From NCBI GenBank assembly GCA_019359395.1, contig JAHHHK010000001.1, positions 62,001-126,000 on the forward strand: a DNA stretch of 64,000 nt, read 5' to 3'. Shown in pieces: positions 1 through 8,867 of this stretch (within the stretch, counting starts at the first letter, position 1; every line of letters starts with the position of its first letter). Under the pieces are notes generated by a model. The model did not search any database. It was not told the DNA's origin and saw nothing but the letters and a program-made list of their open reading frames with translations. The position numbers and the translations under genes were made by a program. The stretch comes from Komarekiella atlantica HA4396-MV6 (lineage in GTDB: Bacteria; Cyanobacteriota; Cyanobacteriia; Cyanobacteriales; Nostocaceae).

Positions 1-15
1 AGAATAGACCAGTGT

Positions 16-312
16 ATGCAGAATTCCACACCACTGCCAAAGTTAATTCGCACCCATGTATTCATTTATGGCCGAGTCCAAGGAGTGGGCTATCGCTATG
101 CCACTGTGGATACAGCTAGTCAGTTAGGATTAACTGGTTGGGTGCGAAATCTCCCCGATGATCGTGTGGAAGCAGTCTTTGAAGGGGCGCGGGAGGTTGT
201 GGAAGAAATGGTTCGTTGGTGTCACTCAGGGCCACCTGCTGCTGTGGTAAAAGAAGTTGTGGTTGAGTATGAAGAACCTGAAGGATTGCGGGGATTTGAA
301 GTTAGGCGCTAG
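16..312 (+). CDS. acyP: Acylphosphatase
   Basis: A 98-residue cytosolic enzyme that hydrolyses the carboxyl-phosphate bond of acyl phosphates. The signature is near residues 17-32: GRVQGVGYRY carries the phosphate-binding loop with the catalytic Arg, and GWVRNLPDDRVEAVFEG carries the catalytic Asn. Length is normal for the family (about 90-100 residues). The ATG at 16 is the only sensible start; no neighbour upstream is visible. It converges on the next gene, with 24 bases between the stop codons, so the two are not an operon. Nothing unusual in the sequence. Confidence 0.93.
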   Translation: MQNSTPLPKLIRTHVFIYGRVQGVGYRYATVDTASQLGLTGWVRNLPDDRVEAVFEGAREVVEEMVRWCHSGPPAAVVKEVVVEYEEPEGLRGFEVRR

Positions 313-336
313 GGGCATACAGCTAGCTTTATATCC

Positions 337-1164
337 CTACTGATTGTGCTTTGGTTTGCCCGTCCAAAGGTAAAAACTCGTCTTACAGTACTCCTGAAAT
401 CCAATCCGACGATATACATTCACACCCATTTTTGAGGCTTGCAATGTTGCTACACGGTATCCAAGGGCGCGGGCTTTCTTTAGTGCAGCTAGCACCAGTG
501 CTGATGCGAATCCCCTTCCTCTTGCTTCTGGGGTTGTAGCTACAACGTAGACGCCTGCTACTTGTGGATCTAGATATAAGGCTGACGTTACGACTGGTAA
601 ACCTTTCCACCAGCCGATAAAACGTATATACTCCTGGGAATTAATCCCCAAGCTTAACTCTAAGTCAAAAAAAGCATTGAATTCTGTATTGGGAATTTCA
701 AAGCCAGCTGTGGCTATCCGCACCCAATGCTTGAGGGTTTCGCTGTCGCTGATCTGGGCGATCGCTAAATCTGTTGGTAAAATCTGTTCATCAGATAAAG
801 CCGACAAATCAATCGCCATCACAGGTGATTCACCTGAATTGATTAATCCGTGGGCTTCTAAATACTTTCCCAATTCAGGCGGTTGGGTTGCTGGCCCTGT
901 CCACCAAAACATTGGTAGCTGTTGTGCGCTAAAGTAGTTGAGAGTTTCAGCGATCGCAGCATCGATTTGGTTAGGCTCGAATTGAGCACGGAAAACACCG
1001 TTGAAAAACGCAAAAGAAATACCAGTACAAAAACGAATCAAGTTAGGTGTAGAGCAGATTTCTCGATGTGGCGCACGACCATAGTTCGTAAAGAATGCGA
1101 ACATGTTGTTTTCGAGGGCTGTCACTAAGTTGGGTGTCGATAAATCTTGTAAAACTTGATTCAT
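337..1164 (-). CDS. GNAT family N-acetyltransferase
   Basis: The C-terminal half (about residues 150-275) has the GNAT fold signature: a beta strand followed by the acetyl-CoA loop ARGRGFASALV, then an amphipathic helix and a closing strand. The N-terminal 140 residues are a second, more divergent domain as in double-GNAT proteins. The substrate cannot be read from sequence. The ATG at 1164 is chosen because AGGAG sits 6-10 bases upstream; a longer TTG reading to 1182 would overlap the upstream gene. It lies 10 bases after the alcohol dehydrogenase stop on the same strand, so the two are probably cotranscribed. Confidence 0.85.
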   Translation of the reverse strand: MNQVLQDLSTPNLVTALENNMFAFFTNYGRAPHREICSTPNLIRFCTGISFAFFNGVFRAQFEPNQIDAAIAETLNYFSAQQLPMFWWTGPATQPPELGKYLEAHGLINSGESPVMAIDLSALSDEQILPTDLAIAQISDSETLKHWVRIATAGFEIPNTEFNAFFDLELSLGINSQEYIRFIGWWKGLPVVTSALYLDPQVAGVYVVATTPEARGRGFASALVLAALKKARALGYRVATLQASKMGVNVYRRIGFQEYCKTSFYLWTGKPKHNQ

Positions 1165-1174
1165 TTTCAGACTC

Positions 1175-2191
1175 CTAGTCAATTACCAAAACAGCCGAAC
1201 CTTCAAATTTGCCACTACGAAGTGCATCCAAAGCTTCATTTGCTTCGCTCAACAAGAAAGAATTCACCTCTGTGCGAATGGGAACTTTGGGTGCTAACGC
1301 CAAAAACTCCTCTCCATCTTGGCGAGTTAGATTTGCAACAGACCGCAACATCCTTTCTTCCCAAAGAATTTCATAGGGGAAAGAGGGAATATCACTCATG
1401 TGAATGCCAGCACACACTACAATGCCACCTTTCGCAACTGCACGTAAAGCAGCCGGCACTAACTTCCCTATGGGAGCAAAAATAATTGCTGCATCCAGGG
1501 GTTCTGGAGGTAACACATCTGAGTCACCCGCCCAAGTTGCACCTAGTTGACGAGCAAACTTTTGTCCTTTAATATCACCAGAACGGGTAAAAGCGAATAC
1601 TTGACGCCCTTGATAACGAGCCAGTTGAATTAGAATATGAGCGGCTGAACCAAAGCCATAAAAACCTATTTTTTCAGCATCACCAGTCATTCTGTAAGCG
1701 CGATAGCCAATTAAGCCACCACACAACAGGGGTGCGGCTTGCAAATCAGGATAGCTAGGGTCTAGAGGAAAGCAAAAGCGGTAGTCGGCTACGGTATACT
1801 CAGCATAGCCACCGTCGAGGTTGTAACCTGTAAACTCAGCAGAATCACAGAGGTTTTCCCGACCTGAGAGACAATAACGGCAGCGATCGCAAGTATGACC
1901 TAGCCAGGGAACCCCAACCCGCTGACCTACAGTGAATTTATCAACGCGTAGACGCCCTTCAGGCGGCTTGCCGCAGGCATCGCCTATTGCCTCAATAGTA
2001 CCTACAATTTGATGTCCAGGTATCAGAGGTAGTTTTGGGTGCGTCAACTCCCCATCAACTATGTGTAAATCTGTACGACATACAGCGCAAGCATGAACGC
2101 GAATCAGCACTTGCTCAGGATTGGGTTTTGGCACTGGCAAATCAGCTAAGCGCAGGGGTTGACGCGGTGTTTCCAAAATCATTGCACGCAT
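1175..2191 (-). CDS. Zinc-dependent alcohol dehydrogenase (MDR family)
   Basis: NAD(P)-dependent alcohol/aldehyde oxidoreductase of the medium-chain family. Catalytic zinc ligands are in CAVCRTDLH (Cys) and PGHQIVG (His); the structural zinc site is a four-Cys cluster in CDRCRYCLSGRENLC; the Rossmann glycine motif is GFGSAAH near residue 178. The ATG at 2191 is preferred to the TTG at 2197. Odd feature: residues about 73-84 (genome 1946-1981) form an extra GC-rich segment between the GTIEAIG strand and DKFTVGQRVG, where relatives have a tight junction. The DNA resembles the dispersed repeats elsewhere in the window. Likely cotranscribed with the acetyltransferase downstream. Confidence 0.88.
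   Translation of the reverse strand: MRAMILETPRQPLRLADLPVPKPNPEQVLIRVHACAVCRTDLHIVDGELTHPKLPLIPGHQIVGTIEAIGDACGKPPEGRLRVDKFTVGQRVGVPWLGHTCDRCRYCLSGRENLCDSAEFTGYNLDGGYAEYTVADYRFCFPLDPSYPDLQAAPLLCGGLIGYRAYRMTGDAEKIGFYGFGSAAHILIQLARYQGRQVFAFTRSGDIKGQKFARQLGATWAGDSDVLPPEPLDAAIIFAPIGKLVPAALRAVAKGGIVVCAGIHMSDIPSFPYEILWEERMLRSVANLTRQDGEEFLALAPKVPIRTEVNSFLLSEANEALDALRSGKFEGSAVLVID
1946..1981 (-). repeat. In-frame repeat-like insert in the alcohol dehydrogenase
   Basis: A GC-rich stretch containing GGCTTGCCGCAGGCATCGCC, unlike the flanking codons. It shares the core CCTGCCGCAGG/CTTGCCGCAGG with the intergenic repeat block near 54106 and adds about 12 residues (DACGKPPEGRLR) to the protein without breaking the frame. 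Confidence 0.5.
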
Positions 2192-2879
2192 AAGCAATTT
2201 AAAATCTTGTGACTAAATGGTGGCAAGTATATAAGCTGACATCGAAATGCACAGTTACCTATAACTACACCTCTATATTAGATGAAAAGCTTGATTAGCA
2301 ACTGTTTCTCGTCGCCATGCTGAGCATAGGAATCAATTAACGCTCGTTTATAATTAGTATCACTGCAAAGCTGATAAAAATGGCATAATTCGTATTACGA
2401 TTTTTTTATATTTCCGAGTAAAGTTAATATTTGTTTAAGTCTTATTAAAGCCTAAATTAACTTTAGAAATATGCTCAATAATATCCTTCTGAAGGTGCAA
2501 GTAATTTAATGTTTGAATATAGTAAGTTCTTAATGTCCACTAATTAAGCAAAATTGACATTGCGTTATACCATTTTACGAAAACCTTGATACACATAGAT
2601 TTATCGTAGGGGCATGGCAATCCCCTCTACCAAAGTATTTGTATCATTATTAAAGTGAAATGGTATTAGATAGGATTCACAATACATAAATCATATAACA
2701 ATCCCAAATTATTTATGAAATCTTATTTTTAACACTAGCTATTTGTCTGGAAAATTTCTTATACTCAGAAACCTCTGCTTATAATTTTCCAAAAAAATGG
2801 TTATTTATTTGTATTTTTGCAATCAGTCTATTTATCTTGAGATTCAATATTTTACAAAATCTATAAGGTTGAGTAAACT
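2192..2879. other. Intergenic region between divergent genes
   Basis: About 690 bases, AT-rich, holding the divergent promoters of the alcohol dehydrogenase and the Na/Pi cotransporter-like gene. No gene-like reading frame was seen. It contains the MITE-like element at 2568-2665. I could not assign convincing -35/-10 boxes. Confidence 0.6.
2568..2665. repeat. MITE-like element with TACCATTTYAC ends
   Basis: Ends are TACCATTTTAC and GTGAAATGGTA, 10 of 11 bases complementary, 98 bp apart. The interior holds a GTAGGGGCATGGCA arm like the palindrome at 18740. The right end, AAAGTGAAATGGTATTA, recurs identically near 38008-38024 downstream of clpC, so this is a dispersed family. No coding capacity. 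Confidence 0.55.
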
Positions 2880-4124
2880 ATGTTATTGTCACGAAGCTTC
2901 AAGAAAAAAATACTTAATATACTCATATTAAGTAGTCTAGTTTCAGCTTTGGTTGTTTCACCTTCTATATTAGGAAACAATTTTCAGTTATTTAACGCAT
3001 CATCTTCAGAAATTAGTGTTAATGCTCAAACTCCTGAAGTAGAAGCACAACGGAATAACAATAATCAAGCTCAGAATTCTGAAAAAGAAAATAGTCAGCA
3101 GAATAATAGCGCTGATTCTAAAGAAGAAGGAATAAATATTTTCAAAATTGTTACAGGTGCGCTAGCTGGACTTGTGTTGTTTTTGTATGGTGTGACGCGA
3201 ATGGCTGAGGGACTCGAAGCGATCGCAGGCGATCGGGCGAAAAACCTAATTAGCAAATTCACCACTAATCGCTTTGCTGGAGTAGCAACTGGCACGGTAG
3301 CGACAACTATTTTAGATTCGTCCTCAGTGACAATCATCATCGTCATTGCAATGGTGAGTGCTGGTTTGCTGTCTTTTGTGGAATCTCTTGGCGTAGTTTT
3401 AGGTTCCAATATTGGTACAACAATCGGCGCTCAAATTGTTGCTTTTAAAATTAACGAGTATGCGCCAATAGCAATGTTCATTGGCTTCTTGTTAATTTTT
3501 TTTGGTAAGCAAGAACGCTGGAAGCAAATCGGTTTAATTACGCTTGGCGTAGGCTTACTGTTTTTCGGACTTGAGATAATTGAAAACGCAATGGAACCTT
3601 TCAAAGACTACAAGCCATTTATCAAACTGATGGAAACCTTGGGGAACAACACCCTGCTAGGCGCTGGAGTTGGGGCGCTGTTTACAATCTTAGTCCAATC
3701 TTCTTCTGCTACCGTTGCCATTGTCGTTACTTTGGCTAGTCAAGGATTAGTCTCTTTACCCGCAGGCGTTGCCTTGGTGTTGGGTGCGGAAGTTGGCACA
3801 TGCGCTGATACACTTGTGGCTACTATTGGGCGCGAACGTCCAGCAGTGCGAACAGGTATTTTTCATTTACTATTTAATGTTGTTTCGGCTTCGGTGGGAA
3901 TTTTATTTGCCAGTCAGTTGGCTGGATTTGCTCAATGGGTTTCTGGGTTGGCGGGGGCTGGGGATGATGTTGCTCGTGAAATCGCTAATGCACAGTTAAT
4001 ATTCAACTTGCTAGGTGTGGCATTAATTATTGGATTTTTGCCTTTGATCGCCCGTGGGTTGGAACAACTAATTCCTGATGGAAAGAAGCAAAACAGACAA
4101 GCTAAAGCCAAGTCTGAGGTATAG
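2880..4124 (+). CDS. Na/Pi-cotransporter family protein
   Basis: Membrane transporter of the NptA/PF02690 family (sodium-dependent phosphate cotransporters). Residues 1-30 look like a signal or anchor segment, followed by an Asn/Gln/Glu-rich linker to about residue 82, then eight or so hydrophobic segments. The two family repeats are visible as LDSSSVTIIIV and VQSSSATVAIVV, the QSSS-type substrate-binding motifs; the first has D in place of the usual Q. Bacterial relatives often carry a C-terminal PhoU domain, which is absent here. Standalone gene with a long AT-rich leader; start ATG chosen because the hydrophobic segment follows it directly. Confidence 0.88.
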   Translation: MLLSRSFKKKILNILILSSLVSALVVSPSILGNNFQLFNASSSEISVNAQTPEVEAQRNNNNQAQNSEKENSQQNNSADSKEEGINIFKIVTGALAGLVLFLYGVTRMAEGLEAIAGDRAKNLISKFTTNRFAGVATGTVATTILDSSSVTIIIVIAMVSAGLLSFVESLGVVLGSNIGTTIGAQIVAFKINEYAPIAMFIGFLLIFFGKQERWKQIGLITLGVGLLFFGLEIIENAMEPFKDYKPFIKLMETLGNNTLLGAGVGALFTILVQSSSATVAIVVTLASQGLVSLPAGVALVLGAEVGTCADTLVATIGRERPAVRTGIFHLLFNVVSASVGILFASQLAGFAQWVSGLAGAGDDVAREIANAQLIFNLLGVALIIGFLPLIARGLEQLIPDGKKQNRQAKAKSEV

Positions 4125-4493
4125 AAGACATACACAAAGTACCTCTTTAATCTCCTTAATTAAAGTGCAGTAGCGTCTAGGCAGTGCTTTAGTGCCTCTG
4201 TTTGTGCTGTGGTAGACTGCTCCGCAACAGATTCTATGACTTGTTCATGTGGTGGCTGAGGGCTACAGCAGCCGTCTTTCCAGACTTCCCCTGGTTCGTG
4301 CTTACATACTTTCTTGATTTGTTTGCCCATATACAACAGCCATTTTTTCAATTCTGTGGTCTACCTATGCATCATAGTATTAAAAGGTAATTTCCGGCAA
4401 CAAGCGGTAATCAATGGCAAAGATCATATACCAAAAGTTGCAGATAATGTTGGCAATCTTTTTTAGGTTTGCCAATATTATCTAGTCTTGCTC
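4125..4493. other. Intergenic region
   Basis: About 370 bases between the transporter and the NACHT gene stop. It holds one doubtful small minus-strand reading frame (4160-4330). No repeat or strong terminator was found; CTTTAAT/ATTAAAG near 4144 is only a weak AT-rich stem. Confidence 0.5.
4160..4330 (-). CDS. Doubtful small hypothetical protein
   Basis: A 56-residue reading frame from an ATG (22 bp longer from a TTG). The composition is protein-like: a basic N-terminus (MGKQIKKVCKHEPG), two adjacent Cys, then a Gln/Thr/Glu-rich tail. I recognise no family and see no clear ribosome binding site. It may be real or a chance frame; the opposite strand also has an open frame here. Confidence 0.22.
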   Translation of the reverse strand: MGKQIKKVCKHEPGEVWKDGCCSPQPPHEQVIESVAEQSTTAQTEALKHCLDATAL

Positions 4494-7043
4494 TTAATTA
4501 TTCCTATGGCTAGGAGATAAGAGTTTTGATGGAATACGTTTATGTGGCAGTAACAGATGATCAATCAGTTGGTCACGTAACTCTTTAGAAGAGTAGCTAT
4601 CTCCTTTAATACATTCTATAAGCAGAATATTTGCATAAAAATAATCTTCCAAACTTTTAATTTGCTGTTGTGAAAGTTTGACATCATCAAAACCAATATG
4701 TAAATACAGCCTCATCAATCCTTTCAATTTGCTTGCCCATTCTTGCCACTCCCATTTAGGAGCATTATCAGTAGGAAAACAATCTTGCAAGTACATTAAT
4801 TCATCTGCTAAATCATCAAAATTAAGTTGTTTAGCGGTAGCGATAATATCTTCTTCACCAATATCATCTCTATATCCAGAACCAGCTTGAGCATGAAAAT
4901 GCTCTTTGTCAAGAGTGATTTCGTCTTTTTGCTTATTAATAGTAATTACACCCTTTTCTTTATCAATAGTTACTCCACTTTCTAGTAAATAAATAGCAGT
5001 TAAATTATCGCTAACAGGAAGTTCTTTTCTCAGGAGTTGGCTCACTTTTTGAGGATCAAATTCCTTTTCACTGGCCTTAGCGGCAGCTTTAGCATAAGTA
5101 TCAACTAAATTAAACGCGAAATTGGATAATTGCGATCGCGGAATCTTTTTTTTCTGTTTATCGTTTAACTCTCTCAACATTGAGGCGAGTTTTTCAGCTA
5201 AAACTAAAATATAATCATTTTTTGAAAGTCGATTGATGTATAACTCAAATTCCTGATCAACAAATAGATAGAACGCTCTCCATGAACTAGATTTCACTCC
5301 ATGTAAGGTAGTTACATCATCCAGCCAAGTCAACATATCTTGCAGAGCTTTACTTTCTACCAACATATTAATCTGATGAAACATGAGTTTTAAAAATTCA
5401 TCAGTATTTGCGAGTCGTCCTGTAATCATTAGAAATACTTCTCGCCATTGACGATTTTTTAAGTGATGTTTAATCACTTCAGCTAAAGTTTCATAATTCC
5501 CGCTTTCCACTACGTATTGAGCTACGAAATACTCTTGAAAAGTTAGATGTGAGAATGAATACAAGTCTTTAGCTTGCTTAACGAGTAACCCATGATTGGC
5601 TTCAATCGCTTTCAAAATTTCTTGGCTATCAAAAGCGAGAGAATTAGGTGAAACCTCTAAAATATTTTCAATGTATTTATGAATTAATTTTTCTAATTCT
5701 CTTTGCTGCCAAAAATACTTTTGTGGCTCTTGGTTAAAAGCTTCATAAGCTATCTGACTAAGCAAGTTTACTTTTCGTTGATATGGGAGATTTAGATTAT
5801 TAATTGAATCACGATTTATTCGCCTATTCGCATCCCATCTGCGTAAAAGTATATTTACAGCGTCCTCTGTCAGAGAGTATCGATTTCTCGGAAACTCATA
5901 ACTATCTTCAAACACCAAACACAACATGGTTAAGAGCAATGGGCTTGTCGTTAACTCTTTGATAGATCTATTCTTTTCTATTTCTTCTAAAAATTTGTTT
6001 TCTAATTTTGGTTCTTCGCTAGATTCAAACCATTTTTTGACAAAATTTTGAACTTGGTCTTCATTAAAATCTGTCATTTCCACTTCTGTGAAGTGTTCAA
6101 ATATGTAATCTGAAGCTCCAGAACGACAAGTCATCACAAAGCTATTTTGGGAAAATTGTTCTACAAAAGTAATAATATTTCGATATATGCGATCGCTTTC
6201 TACATCTGGAACTTCATCCAATCCATCTAACAAAATCAAGCAACTACCTTGTTCAAGTAACTCCTCAACAATTTGAGATGGCTCAGTCATACATGTAATA
6301 AACTCTCGCTTGATTATATCAATAAGGTTTGGTTTATCGTCTGCGTCTGCAAATGCCTTTAATGAAATAAAAATTGGGATAATTTGCTTTCCTAATTCTG
6401 TAATACAATGTATAGCTAGGTGCTTAAGAAATGTAGTTTTACCTGCTCCCGGCCTACCCCATAAAAAAAGCTTTTGGTAACGTTTTACTGCATCTAAAGC
6501 TACAATACTTTTATCTTTTACCCGATAATTAAGACTGCTAAAACTGATACTTTTGTTAGATATATTAGCCAGCAAATCTTCAATTGTCTTTTGCTTCTTG
6601 CTTTTAATACTTTCTAAAACATTTACATTGGCATAAATACTATCTAACTGCACAGGCTGAGTCATAGTGAGCACCTTCATTGTGCCACACTTTATCCTTA
6701 TATATTCTTGGTAACGCTGAAGCCATTCTGCGTTTATATTGCCATGTATCTGCTCTGCTAGTCCTAAAGTTGCATGTTGTCTTAAAGCTTCTTGATAACT
6801 TTCATACCCCAATAACACGCCGCATAAGAAGTTAAGGTTCTTCTCTTGCATCTTCATTGGTTCGGTATTGTTGAAGAAGTTGCGGATGGTTTTGTCTGAA
6901 ATTACATCTTTTGGGTTATTTGTTTTATCTTGATAAATGTGATTAAGCTCAGTAATTAAAAGCTTTGGCGATCCACCAAACTTTTCTGTATAAGCTTGTC
7001 TGAGTTTTTCAAAAACTTTTGGCTCAACTACTGTTGCTGTCAT
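4494..7043 (-). CDS. NACHT-domain NTPase (STAND family)
   Basis: An 849-residue signal-transducing ATPase. Residues 1-95 are a small helical N-terminal domain; the NACHT domain follows with Walker A GRPGAGKTTF (about residue 196) and Walker B LILLDGLDEVPD (about residue 271), then the winged-helix region containing SFSHLTFQEYF. The C-terminal 350 residues are helical with no obvious LRR, WD40 or TPR repeats, resembling the NACHT C-terminal helical (NCH2-type) architecture frequent in cyanobacteria. Members of the bacterial NACHT class include antiphage effectors/sensors, but no nuclease, TIR or other classical effector domain is visible. The gene is AT-rich relative to its neighbours and divergent from the tandem HisKA gene. 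Confidence 0.88.
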   Translation of the reverse strand: MTATVVEPKVFEKLRQAYTEKFGGSPKLLITELNHIYQDKTNNPKDVISDKTIRNFFNNTEPMKMQEKNLNFLCGVLLGYESYQEALRQHATLGLAEQIHGNINAEWLQRYQEYIRIKCGTMKVLTMTQPVQLDSIYANVNVLESIKSKKQKTIEDLLANISNKSISFSSLNYRVKDKSIVALDAVKRYQKLFLWGRPGAGKTTFLKHLAIHCITELGKQIIPIFISLKAFADADDKPNLIDIIKREFITCMTEPSQIVEELLEQGSCLILLDGLDEVPDVESDRIYRNIITFVEQFSQNSFVMTCRSGASDYIFEHFTEVEMTDFNEDQVQNFVKKWFESSEEPKLENKFLEEIEKNRSIKELTTSPLLLTMLCLVFEDSYEFPRNRYSLTEDAVNILLRRWDANRRINRDSINNLNLPYQRKVNLLSQIAYEAFNQEPQKYFWQQRELEKLIHKYIENILEVSPNSLAFDSQEILKAIEANHGLLVKQAKDLYSFSHLTFQEYFVAQYVVESGNYETLAEVIKHHLKNRQWREVFLMITGRLANTDEFLKLMFHQINMLVESKALQDMLTWLDDVTTLHGVKSSSWRAFYLFVDQEFELYINRLSKNDYILVLAEKLASMLRELNDKQKKKIPRSQLSNFAFNLVDTYAKAAAKASEKEFDPQKVSQLLRKELPVSDNLTAIYLLESGVTIDKEKGVITINKQKDEITLDKEHFHAQAGSGYRDDIGEEDIIATAKQLNFDDLADELMYLQDCFPTDNAPKWEWQEWASKLKGLMRLYLHIGFDDVKLSQQQIKSLEDYFYANILLIECIKGDSYSSKELRDQLIDHLLLPHKRIPSKLLSPSHRNN

Positions 7044-7631
7044 TGTTATTCTCTCTTATTATTTTAAATAATTGAATATTCTATAAATTAAAGTGTATTT
7101 ATAAAGCCAATTTTAATAAAAAATTGCTGTACAATTTAGAGATTTACTATTTCGTAAATTTTGAGGATGATTATTAACTGTATTTTGAGGTATAAATACT
7201 TATATTACTGGCTGACTCTTAGCTAACGCTTTACTTTTATATTTACTTTATAAAGAGACTTGTAGCAGTGCTTAAGTAGATTGGATAAAAATTCCCAAAA
7301 AATTACCAAATTTTAGGCTTTTCAGCTTTGTGTCTCAGTGTCTTAGTGTTTAAAAATCAATTTTGAACCAATAAGACACTGAGAAAAATACATTACACCC
7401 TGAAAGAGCTACTTTTCTCTTTGACTGCTAGACAAAAATTGGTACTTTGTGATGACTCCAGATTTTGAGGAGTGTCATTAAACTTTTCGTGCTATTACTC
7501 CTGAAGATACTCGACAAATCTGCTTACAGAGGTAGAGACACTAGTATAAAAAACTTGTAAATTTAAAAAATACCTAATAATGCCGTTCTTTACCGTTATT
7601 TACCGTAGGTTCTGGATATAAGAAGCATATT
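7044..7631. other. Divergent intergenic region between NACHT and tandem-HisKA genes
   Basis: About 590 AT-rich bases that must contain both promoters. It holds a 12-bp perfect inverted repeat (7334-7345 and 7372-7383) and, just before the downstream gene, TTTACCGTTATTTACCGT, a short direct repeat. No gene seen. Confidence 0.55.
7334..7383. repeat. 12-bp perfect inverted repeat
   Basis: CTCAGTGTCTTA pairs with TAAGACACTGAG across a 26-base AT-rich loop. It lies midway between two divergent genes. There is no T tract directly behind either arm, so it is not a typical intrinsic terminator; it could be a regulatory site or a degenerate mobile repeat. Confidence 0.6.
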
Positions 7632-8171
7632 ATGAGTAATAGTACGATCAGTACTAAAGTACAGGCAGATTACATCAACCAACGATTTGAACAATTTCAT
7701 TCACCTCTCTCTAAAGAGTTCAGGTTGTGTCTTGACTGCATACTTCGTTGGACTCATCTTTTACGTCTGGACAAACTGGATCAAAGCACTACAGTTGAGG
7801 CTTTTGAAGTCATTGAGCACAACACCAAAATTCAGAGTCTACTCCTTGACAAACTTTTAAGCTGGCATCTTACTTCCAACGAACTTGACCCTAAACAGCC
7901 ACTTAATGTAGATCGTATTAATCAACAATTTGAACAATTCAAGTCTGCTCTCTCTGTTGAGTTCAGGTTATCCCTCAACTGCACACTTTGTTGGATTCAT
8001 CTTCTGCGTTTGGGTCGCCTGGATCAAAGTACCACAGAGCGTGCTTTTAGAGTCATTGAGTACAATGCCAAACTTCAGAGTCTACTCTTGAACAAACTCC
8101 TAAACTGGTATCCTCGCCAAAACAGGCTTGATGCAGTCTTTAGTGAACTATCTAGTGGCGCTGAGTTATGA
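7632..8171 (+). CDS. Tandem degenerate HisKA (histidine-kinase dimerisation) domains, no kinase domain
   Basis: 179 residues made of two copies of one domain, 81 residues apart. Copy 1 (about 14-79) and copy 2 (about 95-160) both read as the DHp helices of cyanobacterial hybrid kinases: H-box, then WTHLLRLDKLD, then VIEHNTKIQSLLLDKLL. In active kinases the H-box is SHELR followed by a conserved Pro; here it is SKEFR (Lys28) and SVEFR (Val109), and the Pro is also lost. No HATPase, receiver or sensor domain follows. It therefore probably cannot accept phosphate and may act as a dimerisation partner or competitor of a kinase. I infer the fold from motif similarity only. Confidence 0.75.
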   Translation: MSNSTISTKVQADYINQRFEQFHSPLSKEFRLCLDCILRWTHLLRLDKLDQSTTVEAFEVIEHNTKIQSLLLDKLLSWHLTSNELDPKQPLNVDRINQQFEQFKSALSVEFRLSLNCTLCWIHLLRLGRLDQSTTERAFRVIEYNAKLQSLLLNKLLNWYPRQNRLDAVFSELSSGAEL

Positions 8172-8478
8172 GACTGAAATTTAAGCGTCTGGGTCATGCC
8201 CAAATATGTGCAAAAAGGGAAAACCAAGATGTTATGAACACTAATAAAACAAATACTGCCTGTTTTTGGGACTCTGGATAATTCCGTGTCACCAAACAAA
8301 AAAGCCCGAACCCAAGTTATGAATTGCAGGATTCGAGCCGAATAGAATATATGTTTTTTCTAGGATATCACAAAGGCGTACCATTTAAACGTTTTTGTGT
8401 TGGCTTTTTTTATTCGGTTAAGCTATAAATCATAACTTAGGCATAGGGATATCACTAGCAAACAAGGAGAAAAAAATA
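8172..8478. other. Intergenic region
   Basis: About 305 bases. It includes a segment (8305-8346) with a T-arm-like GGATTCGAGCC word, but no cloverleaf could be drawn around it. The last bases, AAGGAGAAAAAAATA, are the ribosome binding site of the next gene. Confidence 0.5.
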
Positions 8479-8706
8479 GTGAATCTCAATAGCCGTAATA
8501 CTTGGATGTTCCTCTACTGTGTTTTGTTCGCTACCTTATTAGCTGTGCTGGCAGGATTTGACGGAATCGTTATCGTACATGTGACGCCTTTCGGCGGCTT
8601 AAAAGTGCTAATAAATGGTCATTCTGCTGACTGTTTAATTGATCCGCAGCTACCAGAGGATAATGGGCAATCTCAGCCTAAGTTGCCGGAGCAGAAAATT
8701 GCTTAA
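8479..8706 (+). CDS. Small membrane-anchored hypothetical protein
   Basis: 75 residues starting at GTG, supported by AAGGAG ten bases upstream. Residues about 9-36 form one hydrophobic segment (MFLYCVLFATLLAVLAGF and on), followed by a short polar tail rich in Pro, Gln and Glu. The pattern suggests an anchored or exported small protein. I recognise no family. It lies about 160 bases before the Ca2+/H+ exchanger on the same strand; cotranscription is possible but not shown. Confidence 0.6.
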   Translation: MNLNSRNTWMFLYCVLFATLLAVLAGFDGIVIVHVTPFGGLKVLINGHSADCLIDPQLPEDNGQSQPKLPEQKIA

Positions 8707-8867
8707 GATCAGCAATACCTTCGCCAAAAAAAGAGTATGAACACAGAGGGCTAATGTAGTAGAGTGAGTTGTTGTTTTCCAAAACGACAACTCAGAAACC
8801 ACAAATAGTCCATGTTCGCCATCTAAGCAAGATTACAATGCCTACTACCGATTAGAGCTATACACCT

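Noticed and set aside
4202-4390. Plus-strand frame of 62 codons antisense to the small minus-strand frame
   Set aside because: Composition is Cys/Phe/Trp-rich and unlike a soluble or membrane protein with a clear start; less likely than the minus-strand frame, which is itself doubtful.
8305-8346. Possible tRNA or tRNA fragment (GGATTCGAGCC resembles a T arm)
   Set aside because: Neither strand gives a paired T stem, anticodon arm or acceptor stem around it. It could be an old tRNA scrap, but I cannot support that.
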